Shown piece by piece: positions 41,880 to 51,185 of a stretch of DNA of 64,000 nucleotides. Every line of letters starts with the position of its first letter. The stretch's first letter is position 1. The DNA comes from Cereibacter sphaeroides (GTDB lineage: Bacteria > Pseudomonadota > Alphaproteobacteria > Rhodobacterales > Rhodobacteraceae): positions 992,001 to 1,056,000 of the forward strand of contig QFQS01000001.1 of assembly GCA_003243455.1 (NCBI GenBank), read 5' to 3'. The notes beneath the pieces are model-generated. The model was not told the origin of the DNA and did not search any database. It was given only the letters and a program-made list of their open reading frames with translations. The translations under genes and the position numbers were made by a program.

Positions 41880-42530
41880 CTATTCCAGATCGCGCGCCGC
41901 AAGGGCGCGGTTAATCTCTGCCCGCACCAGCTTGCGCACGTTGCGGGTAATGCGCTCGCCCAAAGTTCCCTGCAATTCCTCGCGCAGAACCTGACGGACG
42001 ATATCCCGGATCATCTCTTCATCGACCAGCGGCTCGGCCAGACCCTCGTCCAGGTCCGCGAGCGGATCCAGTTCGTCATCCAGCAGGGGTTCGGCTTGCG
42101 CCTCCGGCTCTTGCTCGGACTCTGTCACGGGCACGTCGCTTCGCACGGATGAGAACTCTACCGTCGCAACCTTTGCAGTCTCCGACGCGGGGCCGACCTC
42201 CCATTCCACAGTCCAGTCTATGGCCGGGGCCTCGCTGCCGTCCGGTTCCCAATCCTCGGCAGAGGTCGACAGCGCTGCCTCCATCACCGCGGCGGCGGCC
42301 TCATGCGAAGGCGCAGACTCCACCGAGGGCTCCGGCACCGCAATCTCTGGCGCAGGCAGCGTCGGGCGGCTTTCCGGCACGATGCGCAGCGCGGGTGTCA
42401 GGACCAGTTTGTCGGCGGGCAGTTCGACCTTGACCGCCACGCGGGGCGGCAGGCGGTGATCCTCGGATACAAGCCGACGGATGGAGGACAGCACGTCCTC
42501 GATCTCCATGTTCGTCATCGGATCCGACAT
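41880..42530 (-). CDS. PopZ-like (DUF2497-type) acidic polar-organiser candidate
   Basis: 216 residues from ATG 42530 (ATG 42557 possible). The layout is PopZ-like: a short N-terminal helix MEIEDVLSSIRRLVSED, about 130 residues of acidic Pro/Glu/Ala-rich disordered sequence, and C-terminal helices (MIRDIVRQVLREELQGTLGE then ITRNVRKLVRAEINRAL). PopZ is a polar scaffold that anchors ParB-parS in Caulobacter, where its gene lies near tolC and valS genes. Here tolC and pcm are directly upstream. Sequence similarity is limited to the end segments, so this is a candidate only. Confidence 0.6.
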   Translation of the reverse strand: MSDPMTNMEIEDVLSSIRRLVSEDHRLPPRVAVKVELPADKLVLTPALRIVPESRPTLPAPEIAVPEPSVESAPSHEAAAAVMEAALSTSAEDWEPDGSEAPAIDWTVEWEVGPASETAKVATVEFSSVRSDVPVTESEQEPEAQAEPLLDDELDPLADLDEGLAEPLVDEEMIRDIVRQVLREELQGTLGERITRNVRKLVRAEINRALAARDLE

Positions 42531-42655
42531 TTGCCCTGCCCTGCTTTCTTTTGTGCCCATGCTACCCTTGTCGGGATCAGGACACAACATGCTGTGCTAG
42601 GCAAAGCACCCGGATTGGCGCCGGACGCCGGGAAACACATCGTCTCCGAAGCCGA

Positions 42656-44038
42656 TCAGTTCTTGCCGATCGACTTCATGATGCGTTCAAGCTTCTTACC
42701 CTGCGCGCTATGCGCGGGCCCCTTGCGGACCGCGTTGTAATAGGCAGCCGGATCATAGGTCGGAATGCCCAGACCCAGATGCTCGACCGTCAGCAGCCCC
42801 ATCGCGGACAAAAGCTGATAGACCCCGGTATAGCGCGAAGCCTCGGCCTGCAGCCGCAGGTTCCGCGCATCGAGCAGGTCCTGCTCGGCGTTCAGCACGT
42901 CCAGCGTGGTTCGCGCGCCCAGCGACGCCTCTTCCTTCACGCCCTCAAAGGCCACCTGGGCCGCATTGATCTGCTCGATGGTGGACTGGACCGTCGCATC
43001 GGCCACCTCCAGGTTGGACCAGACCGTTCCCACGTTCTGCTCCACCACCACGCCGGTCTGCAGCAGGTTCGACCGGTTCGCGTCACGGTTGGCCATCGCC
43101 TGACGCAGTGTCGCAGCAAGCGAGCCTCCGGCGTAAAGCGTCTGGCTGAACCCCAGCCCCACGCCGTTCTGCTGGAACCCGTCCTGATCGGTTGAAAGCT
43201 GCGCGGTGCCGTTGAAGCTTGGCTTCATCTGCGACTTTGCCCGTTGCACGTTCAATTCAGATGCGGCGACCTGATGCTGGCTTTGCCGGACAAGCGGATG
43301 CTCGCGCCGGGCAACCGATTTCGCCTGATCCAGCGTCGCAGCGGCGGGCGGAGGAGCGGGCGGCGCGGTCAGAACGCCGGGATAATGCCCGACTGCGGCC
43401 TTGTAATTCTCGCGTGCGATGGACAGGTCGCCCTGCGCGGCGACCAGACCCGACTGCGCCTGCGCCAGGCTCGACTCGGCCTGCGCCACGTCAGTGCGCG
43501 TCACCTCGCCGACCTCGAAGCGGTCCTGCGCAGCGCGCAACTGTTCGCCGATGACGCGAACGTTGTTCTGACGCAACTCGACGATGGCCTCTTGCAGGCG
43601 CACGTCCACAAAGGCCGACACGGCGGCCAGCAGAACCTGCTGCTCTATCGAAAGCAGCGACTGGCGCGTGGCAAGCACGGTTTCCTTCGCAGCTTCCACC
43701 GCGAACTGCGTGCGTCCGAAATCGAAAAGCACCATCTGCGCGGTCAGGGCAAAGGTCGTATCCAGACCCTCGGTCGCTATTCTCTGCCCCGTAATCGCCG
43801 ACTGCGCATAGGAGTATTGGCTCAGCGTCGAAAAAGCGATTGTCGGACGCAAGCCCGCCATGGCAATCGCCACGTTCTCGTCCGTAGCCCGAAGCAGCGC
43901 CTCGTTCTGTTCCAGCAGATTGCTGTTTCGGTATGCGTCGATCAGCGCATCCGTCAGTGTCTCCGACCGCACCGGGATGGCCATCAGTCCCAGCAGAACC
44001 CCTGCCGCCAGCACCCGGAAAGTCTTTGTCCTGCTCAT
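42656..44038 (-). CDS. tolC: TolC-family outer-membrane efflux protein
   Basis: 460 residues with a signal peptide (FRVLAAGVLLGLMAIPVRS). The repeated OEP domain is visible as ETLTDALIDAYRNSNLLEQN in the first half and RREHPLVRQSQHQVAASELN in the second, with long alpha-helical coiled-coil segments. It would form the trimeric outer-membrane duct for RND pumps or type I secretion. No pump genes are adjacent. It lies 15 bp downstream of pcm on the same strand. Confidence 0.9.
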   Translation of the reverse strand: MSRTKTFRVLAAGVLLGLMAIPVRSETLTDALIDAYRNSNLLEQNEALLRATDENVAIAMAGLRPTIAFSTLSQYSYAQSAITGQRIATEGLDTTFALTAQMVLFDFGRTQFAVEAAKETVLATRQSLLSIEQQVLLAAVSAFVDVRLQEAIVELRQNNVRVIGEQLRAAQDRFEVGEVTRTDVAQAESSLAQAQSGLVAAQGDLSIARENYKAAVGHYPGVLTAPPAPPPAAATLDQAKSVARREHPLVRQSQHQVAASELNVQRAKSQMKPSFNGTAQLSTDQDGFQQNGVGLGFSQTLYAGGSLAATLRQAMANRDANRSNLLQTGVVVEQNVGTVWSNLEVADATVQSTIEQINAAQVAFEGVKEEASLGARTTLDVLNAEQDLLDARNLRLQAEASRYTGVYQLLSAMGLLTVEHLGLGIPTYDPAAYYNAVRKGPAHSAQGKKLERIMKSIGKN

Positions 44039-44052
44039 TATTGCCTGCCTTG

Positions 44053-44706
44053 TTACAGGATGAAGCCGGGCCGCGTCTCAAAACCCGGAAGAACGGGCGC
44101 GGCAGCATTGAAGGCAAAGCGCCAGGCGATCTCGCCGTCAACCTTGTATCCGATCCGCACAACCCCCAGCGCGCCCTCCATGAAGACGCAGCCAATCCGG
44201 CCGCCTTCCTTCAACTGGGCAAACAGCGTATCGGGAACATGCTCGACCGCACCCTGAATGGTTATCACGTCATAGGGGCCATGCTTGGGCGAACCGACCA
44301 CCAGGTCGCCAGTGATGATGGCGGCATTGTCGACGCCCTCGGCGGCAAGAGTGCGTTCGGCCTCTGCGCCCAGTTCGGCATCCTGCTCGACCGCGACGAC
44401 CGCTTCGGCCAGACGCGCAATGACGGCTGTCGAATAGCCAAGGCCACACCCCAGGTCCAGCACCACCTCGTCCGGCTGAATGTCCAGCGCATCCAGTATC
44501 TTGGCCAGCGTCCGCGGCTCCAGCACGACGCGGCTTGGGGCGATGGTGATATTCTCGCCCACATAGGCCGCCTCGCGGCGGTCGCGCGGCACATAAACCT
44601 CGCGCGGGACATGCAGCATGGCCTCGATGATCGGAAATTTGGTGACGTCCGAGGGGCGGACCTGCGTATCCACCATCATCATGCGGCGAGAGGCGAAATC
44701 CGTCAT
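44053..44706 (-). CDS. pcm: Protein-L-isoaspartate O-methyltransferase family protein
   Basis: 217 residues from ATG 44706 (MTDFASRRMMMVDTQVRPSD); ATG 44718 is an alternative. The SAM-binding motif VLDLGCGLGYSTAVIARLA and the VGENITIAPSRVVLEPRTLA region mark the PCMT family, which repairs isoaspartyl residues. Alphaproteobacterial members of this type lack some active-site residues of E. coli Pcm, so activity is not certain. It is the first gene of pcm-tolC, with the PopZ-like gene following. Confidence 0.85.
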   Translation of the reverse strand: MTDFASRRMMMVDTQVRPSDVTKFPIIEAMLHVPREVYVPRDRREAAYVGENITIAPSRVVLEPRTLAKILDALDIQPDEVVLDLGCGLGYSTAVIARLAEAVVAVEQDAELGAEAERTLAAEGVDNAAIITGDLVVGSPKHGPYDVITIQGAVEHVPDTLFAQLKEGGRIGCVFMEGALGVVRIGYKVDGEIAWRFAFNAAAPVLPGFETRPGFIL

Positions 44707-44921
44707 ATCTGAACTCATCGGTCTAGTTCGGGTTCATTCCGGTTTGACATAGTTATGCGGGCACGGCAACCGGTGGCGCGTGGCCGATCAGGCCATGTCG
44801 CGGAAATATTTGACGGAGATGATACGCATGATCGTTTCGCTTCCGTCGCTTTTCCTTCCGCCTGATGCTGCCCTGAAAACAGCACCGGACGAAAGGATTT
44901 TTATAGCCGGAACCTGCGGAT

Positions 44922-46223
44922 TCAGCGCCCGACCGCCACATATTCGGTAAAGCCTGCTGCGGTCGCCGCCTCTTCCGAATAGATGTTGCGCAGATCGGCC
45001 ATCCTGGCCGCAGCCATGCCACCCGCCAGACGTTCCAGATCCAGCGCGCGGAACTCGTTCCACTCGGTCAGGATCACCACGGCATCCGCGCCTTCGGTAG
45101 CGTCATAGGCGCTCTCGTGCCAGACGACGCCCGGCAGCAGCTTTTCACCCTCGCGCAGGCCCTCGGGATCGACGACGCGCACCTTGGCACCACCACCCAC
45201 CAGCGCGGGCACGATGGTCAGCGACGGCGCATCGCGCATGTCGTCGGTGTTGGGCTTGAAGGTCACGCCCAGCACGGCGATGGTCTTGCCGCTGATCCCG
45301 CCGCACATGTCCACGATCTTGTCGACCATGCGCCGCTTGATCTCTTCGTTGACCTTGATCACCGTCTCGGTGATCTGCATCGGCACGGCATGTTCCTGCC
45401 CGATGCGGGCCAGCGCCTTGGTATCCTTGGGGAAGCAGGACCCGCCATAGCCGGGACCGGCATGCAGGAACTTGTTGCCGATGCGGTTGTCCAGACCGAT
45501 GCCCTTGGACACCGATTTCACATCCGCGCCGACCTTTTCGCACAGGGCGGCGATCTCGTTGATGAAGGTGATCTTGATGGCAAGGAACGCGTTCGCCGCG
45601 TACTTGATCATCTCGGCCGACTCGAGGTCGGTGTAGACGATCGGGAAATCGCGCAGGAACAGCGGGCGATAGATATCAGCCATCACGGCCTTTGCCCGGT
45701 CGCTTTCCACGCCCACGACCACGCGGTCAGGCCGCATGAAATCATCGATGGCAGCACCTTCGCGCAGGAACTCGGGGTTCGAGGCCACGTCGAAATCGGC
45801 GTTCGGGGCGGCAGCCAGAACCGCCTCCTGCACCGCGCGGTTGGTGCCGACCGGCACCGTCGATTTCGTCACGACGATGGTATAGCCGGTCATCGCCCGC
45901 CCGATCTCGGCCGCCGCAGCCATCACATAGGTCAGGTCCGCATGACCGTCGCCGCGCCGCGTCGGCGTGCCGACCGCGATGAAGACCGCATCCGCCCCAT
46001 CAACCGCCGAAGCCAGATCCAATGTGAAGGAAAGCCGCCCCGCCTTGACGTTCTTGGCCAGAAGCACGTCCAGACCGGGCTCGAAAATCGGAATCTCGCC
46101 ACGCTCCAGCTTCTCGATCTTGCCGGGATCCTTGTCGACGCAAATCACGTCATGACCGAAATCCGAAAAGCAGACACCCGAGACCAGCCCGACGTATCCA
46201 GTACCAATAACCGCGATCTTCAT
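44922..46223 (-). CDS. ugd: UDP-glucose 6-dehydrogenase
   Basis: 433 residues. The NAD site is at the N-terminus (MKIAVIGTGYVGLVSGVCFS), and the catalytic Cys263 is in GPGYGGSCFPKDTKAL. The three domains (NAD, central helical, UDP-binding) are complete. It oxidises UDP-glucose to UDP-glucuronate for envelope polysaccharides. No polysaccharide genes are adjacent. The 44719-44921 spacer to pcm holds nothing I can recognise. Confidence 0.95.
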   Translation of the reverse strand: MKIAVIGTGYVGLVSGVCFSDFGHDVICVDKDPGKIEKLERGEIPIFEPGLDVLLAKNVKAGRLSFTLDLASAVDGADAVFIAVGTPTRRGDGHADLTYVMAAAAEIGRAMTGYTIVVTKSTVPVGTNRAVQEAVLAAAPNADFDVASNPEFLREGAAIDDFMRPDRVVVGVESDRAKAVMADIYRPLFLRDFPIVYTDLESAEMIKYAANAFLAIKITFINEIAALCEKVGADVKSVSKGIGLDNRIGNKFLHAGPGYGGSCFPKDTKALARIGQEHAVPMQITETVIKVNEEIKRRMVDKIVDMCGGISGKTIAVLGVTFKPNTDDMRDAPSLTIVPALVGGGAKVRVVDPEGLREGEKLLPGVVWHESAYDATEGADAVVILTEWNEFRALDLERLAGGMAAARMADLRNIYSEEAATAAGFTEYVAVGR

Positions 46224-46289
46224 GAATTCGCACCTTATCCAAAGCGCCCCGTGAACTGACTATGCAGATGCAGCATCGCTGTCAAACGA

Positions 46290-47207
46290 CTAAAGCTCTG
46301 TCGCCTCTGCCGAAGGGGTGACTGCGCGGCGTTGCGCCACTTGCTCACGCCAGGTGATGTAACTGATGGCAGCAATGATAACCGCACCCCCGAATATGAC
46401 GTAAGGGTCCACCGCTTCGTGGAACACCACCGCCCCAAGGATCGTCGCCCAGACGAGTTGCAGAAACGTGACAGGCTGCGTCACGCTTAGCGGTGCGGCG
46501 CGAAATGCGCGTGTCATGCAGTAATGCGCCGCCGTGCCGAAAGCCGCCAGCAGGATGCTCCAGATCATCTCCTGGTTCGACACCGGCACCCAGACCATCA
46601 TCGCAAGGGGAAACAGCCCGATCGTCACCGACAGCGACAGCATGGCAACAACCGTGCCAGCACTGACGATCCCGCTCAGCTTCTTGGCGTACAGGTAGGA
46701 TGCCGCGAACAGCACAGCCGCGCAAAGCTGCGCCAACTGCCCCGCACCCACCTCTTTCACCCCCGGCCGCAGCACGATCAGCGCCCCGATCAGCGCCACG
46801 CCAATCGCGGCGATCCGCCGGAACGCGAGCTTTTCGCCAAAGATCAGCGCCGCGCCCACCGTGACCACCACCGGATTAAGAAACCCGATCGCCGTCACCT
46901 CGGCCACCGGGATGCGCGCCATGGCATAGAACCAGAACAGCACCGCCAGCGAATGAATGGCTCCGCGCCCAAGGAACAGCGGCATCGACCCTTTGGGCAA
47001 GCCTTGCCGCAGCAGCGACCAGATCGCGGGAATCAGAAAGACCAACCCCCAGGCAAACCGCAGGAACGCCGACTGCGCCGTCGGCAATTCGGTTCCCAGA
47101 TAGCGCGCGATACCGGTCACGGCGACAAAGCACAGGCCCGTCGCCAGCATCCACAGCACGCCCTCGAAGGGGCGGTGTTGCTGGATGCTGGCGGCAGGGG
47201 CGGTCAT
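46290..47207 (-). CDS. EamA/DMT-family transporter
   Basis: 305 residues from ATG 47207. Ten transmembrane helices in two EamA repeats are visible, beginning GVLWMLATGLCFVAVTGIARYLG and, in the second repeat, AFGTAAHYCMTRAFRAAP followed by VTQPVTFLQLVWATILG. This is the drug/metabolite transporter layout; the substrate is unknown. A second EamA gene occurs at 56334. It is on the same strand as argO, separated by 31 bp. Confidence 0.85.
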   Translation of the reverse strand: MTAPAASIQQHRPFEGVLWMLATGLCFVAVTGIARYLGTELPTAQSAFLRFAWGLVFLIPAIWSLLRQGLPKGSMPLFLGRGAIHSLAVLFWFYAMARIPVAEVTAIGFLNPVVVTVGAALIFGEKLAFRRIAAIGVALIGALIVLRPGVKEVGAGQLAQLCAAVLFAASYLYAKKLSGIVSAGTVVAMLSLSVTIGLFPLAMMVWVPVSNQEMIWSILLAAFGTAAHYCMTRAFRAAPLSVTQPVTFLQLVWATILGAVVFHEAVDPYVIFGGAVIIAAISYITWREQVAQRRAVTPSAEATEL

Positions 47208-47238
47208 GCGGCGACATGACCGCATCGCCTTGCCGCCT

Positions 47239-47844
47239 TCAACCCCGGATCAGCAGCGCCGCCGCGATCAGCCACATCGTGGCACCCACCACCACCTCCA
47301 GCGCCACCCAGGCGCGCGGGTTTGCGAACAGCGGCGCCAGCAGCCGCGCCCCGAACCCGAGTGCTGCAAAAAAGGCAAAGGACGCCGTCACCGCCCCCAC
47401 CCCAAAGGCCGCGCCATGCGGCGCATACTGGGCCGAGACCGAGCCGATCAGCACCAGCGTATCCAGATAAACATGCGGATTGGCCCAGGTCAGCAGCAGG
47501 CAGGTCGCAAGCACCACCTTTAGCGGAGCGGGTGCTGCACCCGCAGGGGCAAGGCTTTCCCCGCCCTGCCAGGCGGCGCGGAACCGCAAGCCGCCATATA
47601 CCAGCAGGAACATCGCCCCGCCAAACCGCATCACCTCGCCCAGCCAGGGGACGCGCGACGATACCGCACCGAACCCTGCAACCCCTGCCGCGATCAGGAT
47701 GGCATCGGAAAGTGCGCAGGTCGCCACCACCCAGCCCACATGCTCGCGCCTCAACCCCTGCCGCAGCACGAAGGCGTTCTGCGCCCCGATGGCAAGGATC
47801 AGGCTCAGCGAAACGAAGAATCCCGAAACCGCTGCCTGAATCAC
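47239..47844 (-). CDS. argO: LysE/ArgO-family amino-acid exporter
   Basis: 201 residues from GTG 47844, which overlaps the ACT-protein stop (GTGA). The N-terminus FFVSLSLILAIGAQNAFVLRQGL is the LysE/ArgO signature, and six hydrophobic segments follow. It exports basic amino acids such as arginine or lysine. The divergent ArgP/LysG-type regulator at 48326 is the classical partner of such exporters, which strengthens the call. Confidence 0.88.
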   Translation of the reverse strand: MIQAAVSGFFVSLSLILAIGAQNAFVLRQGLRREHVGWVVATCALSDAILIAAGVAGFGAVSSRVPWLGEVMRFGGAMFLLVYGGLRFRAAWQGGESLAPAGAAPAPLKVVLATCLLLTWANPHVYLDTLVLIGSVSAQYAPHGAAFGVGAVTASFAFFAALGFGARLLAPLFANPRAWVALEVVVGATMWLIAAALLIRG

Positions 47845-48233
47845 GCCCGGCCCGCCAACCGTTGCAAGGCCGCCATCGCGTCGTGGCGGCGATCCCACTG
47901 GACGAAGATGTGGTCATGGTAGAACCCCGCGACGACATTCGCGCTGATACCTTCTTGCCCCAGCGCCGTCGCAAAGGCCGCCGTCAGGCCAACTGCCGCA
48001 AGATCGGAATGAATGGTCAGGCTGATCCGCGCCAAGGGCCCTTGCGGCGACAGCCCCAGCGCCGCCAGACGCTCCATTGGGGCGACAAGCGTCAGCCCCT
48101 CGTCCTCCCGGACGGTGGCAAAAGCCTCGTCCCGCCCAGCGCCGTCCGGTGAAAGCGCATAGCCGTAGGGTTCCGCCGACAATACCGGCTCCATCCCCGC
48201 CAGCAGGGCCTTCAGATCGCTCTCTCCGCTCAC
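47841..48233 (-). CDS. ACT-domain protein (DUF2241-like)
   Basis: 130 residues from GTG 48233. An N-terminal ~60-residue DUF2241-like part (FATVREDEGLTLVAP) precedes an ACT-type domain (ISLTIHSDLAAVGLTAAFATAL then EGISANVVAGFYHDHIFV). ACT domains bind amino acids. Its stop overlaps the argO start, so an amino-acid sensor and an exporter are translated together; whether they interact is unknown. It is divergent from the ArgP-type regulator. Confidence 0.75.
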   Translation of the reverse strand: MSGESDLKALLAGMEPVLSAEPYGYALSPDGAGRDEAFATVREDEGLTLVAPMERLAALGLSPQGPLARISLTIHSDLAAVGLTAAFATALGQEGISANVVAGFYHDHIFVQWDRRHDAMAALQRLAGRA

Positions 48234-48325
48234 AGCAAACTTCTCCCGGCTGGTTGTGGCGCTTGACTAACGCGCGCCGCAGAATAAGAGAAATTAATGA
48301 TCCTCATGTCGATGCAGTTTTCCTT

Positions 48326-49207
48326 ATGTTTGCCGATCCGCATCTCGCCGCCCTCTCCGCCATCCACCGCCGTGGCAGTTTCGAACTGGCGGCGGCAGAG
48401 CTGCACCTTACCCCTTCTGCAATCTCGCAACGTATCAAGGCGCTTGAGGAGCGTGTCGGGACCCTGCTGATCCGCCGGGGCCAGCCGTGCATCGCAACAG
48501 AAACCGGCCTGCGGCTGATCCGCCACCATGATGAGGTGCAACTGCTGGAACAAGCACTGGCGCAAGACCTGCCCGGGCTGCCTGATGGCCCGGCAAGGCT
48601 GCGCATCGCGGTCAACGCCGACAGCCTTGCAACCTGGGTCATGCCCGCGCTGGCGGCGACGGAAGGCCACCTGTTCGACGTGGTCATCGACGACCAGGAG
48701 TATTCGCAGGACTGGCTACGCCGGGGTGAAGTGGCGGCGGCTCTAACCGCGCAACCAGGGCCACTTCAGGGCTGCGATACGTTGGCCCTCGGCGCATTGC
48801 GCTATCTTCCCACAGCCAGCCCCGCCTTCTGCGCCCGTTGGTTCCCGGATGGTCCCACAGCCAATGCCCTGACCCGTGCCCCTACCCTGCTGTTCAACGA
48901 AAAGGACCGCCTGCAGCAGCAATGGGCGGATCGTCATACCGGGCAGCGGCTGACACTGCCCGCCCATCAGATCGCCTCGTCCCAGGCTTTCGTTCAGGCG
49001 GCACTTGCCGGGCTTGGCTGGTGCATGAACCCCGAACCGCTGGTCGCGGCCCATCTGGCAAGCGGCGCATTGGTGCAACTCGCTTCCGACAGCGCGCTCG
49101 ACACGCCGCTTTACTGGCAATTCAGCCGTCTGACCGCAGCCGCGACGGCTCCTTTGACCCGCGCGATCCGGGCAGCCGCCTCAGCCGTGCTTTACCAGCG
49201 GATATAG
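48326..49207 (+). CDS. argP: LysR-family regulator, ArgP/LysG type
   Basis: 293 residues from ATG 48326. The HTH region HLAALSAIHRRGSFELAAAE and ALEERVGTLLIRRG, together with the substrate domain, follow ArgP (IciA)/LysG. These activate basic amino-acid exporters when lysine or arginine is high. Divergence from the ACT-argO pair fits. Its 3' end overlaps the convergent acyltransferase gene by 16 bp. Confidence 0.88.
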   Translation: MFADPHLAALSAIHRRGSFELAAAELHLTPSAISQRIKALEERVGTLLIRRGQPCIATETGLRLIRHHDEVQLLEQALAQDLPGLPDGPARLRIAVNADSLATWVMPALAATEGHLFDVVIDDQEYSQDWLRRGEVAAALTAQPGPLQGCDTLALGALRYLPTASPAFCARWFPDGPTANALTRAPTLLFNEKDRLQQQWADRHTGQRLTLPAHQIASSQAFVQAALAGLGWCMNPEPLVAAHLASGALVQLASDSALDTPLYWQFSRLTAAATAPLTRAIRAAASAVLYQRI

Positions 49208-50109
49208 CGCGGCCAGACAAAGACCTGCGCCGGGTCTGGCCCGTCTGCCCCGGCCAGCCCATAGCACATTTCGCGGAACGCCTGCGCCGTCCCTGCCCGA
49301 TCCTGACCCACAGGCAGGTCGGCGACCGTCAGCGCCGGACCGACCGCCACGCGCACCCGCGTGCCGACACGCTTCGCCGTCTCGCGCAATATCAGCGCGA
49401 CCCGCAGCGGATAGGACAGATGGCTCGCGATCTGGAACAGGCGGGAATTCTGGCCATGCACGAACATCATCACCGTCCGCACCCCCTTGCGCGCCGCCAG
49501 CCGCACGGCAAAGGGATGCCAGGCGGCGTCCGTCGCATGTTCCGCCAGCGGCTTGTCGGCGGTCGAGGCGCTGCCTGCCGGAAACACGATCAGAACATGC
49601 CCCGCGTCCAGCCATTCCGCCGCCTGCCGCCGCGTCTCAAGCGAGGTGCGCCGCGCCGCTTCCGTCTCGCCGAAATCCACGGGAAGCACGACATCCCGCG
49701 CCTCTTCCGGCTGGCAAAGCAGGCTATGCACCATCAGCTTCATGTCGGGCCGCACCAGCGCCACCAGATGCCCGACCAGCAATCCGTCGATGATCCCGAA
49801 AGGATGGTTCGCCAGGACCAGCACCGGCCCGCTGCGCGGAATTCCGGTCAGCGAGCCTGCAACCACCACCGGAGTGATATGCAACATGCGGATCGCGGCG
49901 GAAAAGATCGGCTCCTGCGGATCGCGCGGCTGCGCCAGCCAGTTGGCGTAAATACGCTCCAGCTTGGATTTGCCACTTGCCCGCTCGACCAGCCGGATCA
50001 ACGTGCGGCGAAACCAGCTCTGCTCGGGCCGGGCATAGCTCAGGTCCAGCACCCGCCCGCGCCGCGGCGGCAGTTTCTCTGCCGGTCCGACCGCGTGTTC
50101 AACAACCAC
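49192..50109 (-). CDS. Lysophospholipid/1-acylglycerol-type acyltransferase
   Basis: 305 residues from GTG 50109, 6 nt after a GGGGGA site; a TTG at 50136 is an alternative. The acyltransferase motifs are LANHPFGIIDG (the NH-x4-D catalytic block) and FPAGSAS, with a further VHGQNSRLF block. This resembles PlsC-domain proteins of the haemolysin/ornithine-lipid acyltransferase group more than housekeeping PlsC. It probably acylates a lysolipid at the inner membrane. The convergent overlap with argP is 16 bp. Confidence 0.78.
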   Translation of the reverse strand: MVVEHAVGPAEKLPPRRGRVLDLSYARPEQSWFRRTLIRLVERASGKSKLERIYANWLAQPRDPQEPIFSAAIRMLHITPVVVAGSLTGIPRSGPVLVLANHPFGIIDGLLVGHLVALVRPDMKLMVHSLLCQPEEARDVVLPVDFGETEAARRTSLETRRQAAEWLDAGHVLIVFPAGSASTADKPLAEHATDAAWHPFAVRLAARKGVRTVMMFVHGQNSRLFQIASHLSYPLRVALILRETAKRVGTRVRVAVGPALTVADLPVGQDRAGTAQAFREMCYGLAGADGPDPAQVFVWPRYIRW

Positions 50110-50229
50110 CAGAAATCCCCCGTGACCCCGGTCCAATAAGTCCGGCTACACCGCTTGCGTGACGACCATGTGACTGGGGACAAGGTGTCGCCTAAGCGGG
50201 CCTTGGCGCCGCCGTCGGACAACCCGCCC

Positions 50230-50793
50230 TCAGCTGCTCAGGTAGGTCTCGTCCCAGCCCATCGCGGCCAGATCGTCGGCCCGGACGGCAGCATCGTCGC
50301 GGGTCACGAACTCATCCAGCTGTGGCGGGCGAACGCTGGTGCCCGACAACATCGCATGCACCTGCCCCCGGTGATGCTGGTCGTGAAGGAACATGTGCAA
50401 CAGCAACTCGCCCAAAGGCTCGACCTGCACCCGGTCCTTGCGGTGGATCCTCACATCGCGCGCCAGATCGTCCGACAAAAGCCCGTCGCACAACTCGACC
50501 AGCGACTGGTCCATCGCCGCCTGCTCATCCACCAGCCTTGCGACCTCGGGGCAAGGCACCGGATTGGCCCAGGCCTTTGGCCCAAGCGTTCCGCCCTCGA
50601 TCGCATCCATGTAGAAACGGTCGATGACCAGGATGTGGTTCATCGTCGCCCGGATCGAGGGGAAGAAAGATACCCTCTCCGCCTCCCACTCGCCCGGCTT
50701 CAGTGCAAGGCAGGCACGATGCAGGCGCGCATTCGCCAGCGCATTGTTACGCGCCAGTTGACGATAAACCCTGCAGGTATCGGCTGCACACAT
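50230..50793 (-). CDS. DinB-family protein
   Basis: 187 residues. A four-helix DinB/YfiT fold is indicated by the metal histidines in ATMNHILVIDRFYMDAIEGG and LLLHMFLHDQHHRGQVHAML. Members are metal-dependent, often stress- or thiol-related transferases. The name does not imply DNA-damage control here, and no GAAC-N7-GAAC box was seen just upstream. It begins 100 bp after the hypothetical gene at 50895. Confidence 0.83.
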   Translation of the reverse strand: MCAADTCRVYRQLARNNALANARLHRACLALKPGEWEAERVSFFPSIRATMNHILVIDRFYMDAIEGGTLGPKAWANPVPCPEVARLVDEQAAMDQSLVELCDGLLSDDLARDVRIHRKDRVQVEPLGELLLHMFLHDQHHRGQVHAMLSGTSVRPPQLDEFVTRDDAAVRADDLAAMGWDETYLSS

Positions 50794-50894
50794 TCAAGAA
50801 ACGTGACATCACCGCTGTCATGGGTCAAGCACGCGACGGACAAGCGCGCCGACGGGCTTCGCAACGCCATCGCCTGACGCTGCCCCAGACAGCG

Positions 50895-51185
50895 CTACTC
50901 CGCCTGTGCCGCCCATAGATTGGGACGCTCGCTCGACGGTGTGCGACGGCTTTCAAAGCCGGTGACGACCGCAGACCCTCCCAATTCTTCGAAAAGGTCC
51001 TGCACGGTCGGCAAACCATCGAATTCGTGCGTCTGCGGAACATCGCTGTGAATGCTGTGCACCACGACGGCGGTCCGCACCGACGCAAGCGCCTTGATAC
51101 GGCCTTCGCGGGCATTGGACGACAAATCACGAAAGATCGGCCGCTTTAAAATCAAAGGATAATAGTCACTGACAATTTCCGACAT
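50895..51185 (-). CDS. Hypothetical protein (96 residues) at the edge of the accessory region
   Basis: ATG 51185 is preceded by GGGGAG with 6-nt spacing. The product (MSEIVSDYYPLILKRPIFRD at the start) is soluble and matches no family that I recognise. Base composition is less GC-rich than the neighbours, as is the DNA to its right. It may belong to the acquired region at 50895-53680. Confidence 0.5.
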   Translation of the reverse strand: MSEIVSDYYPLILKRPIFRDLSSNAREGRIKALASVRTAVVVHSIHSDVPQTHEFDGLPTVQDLFEELGGSAVVTGFESRRTPSSERPNLWAAQAE

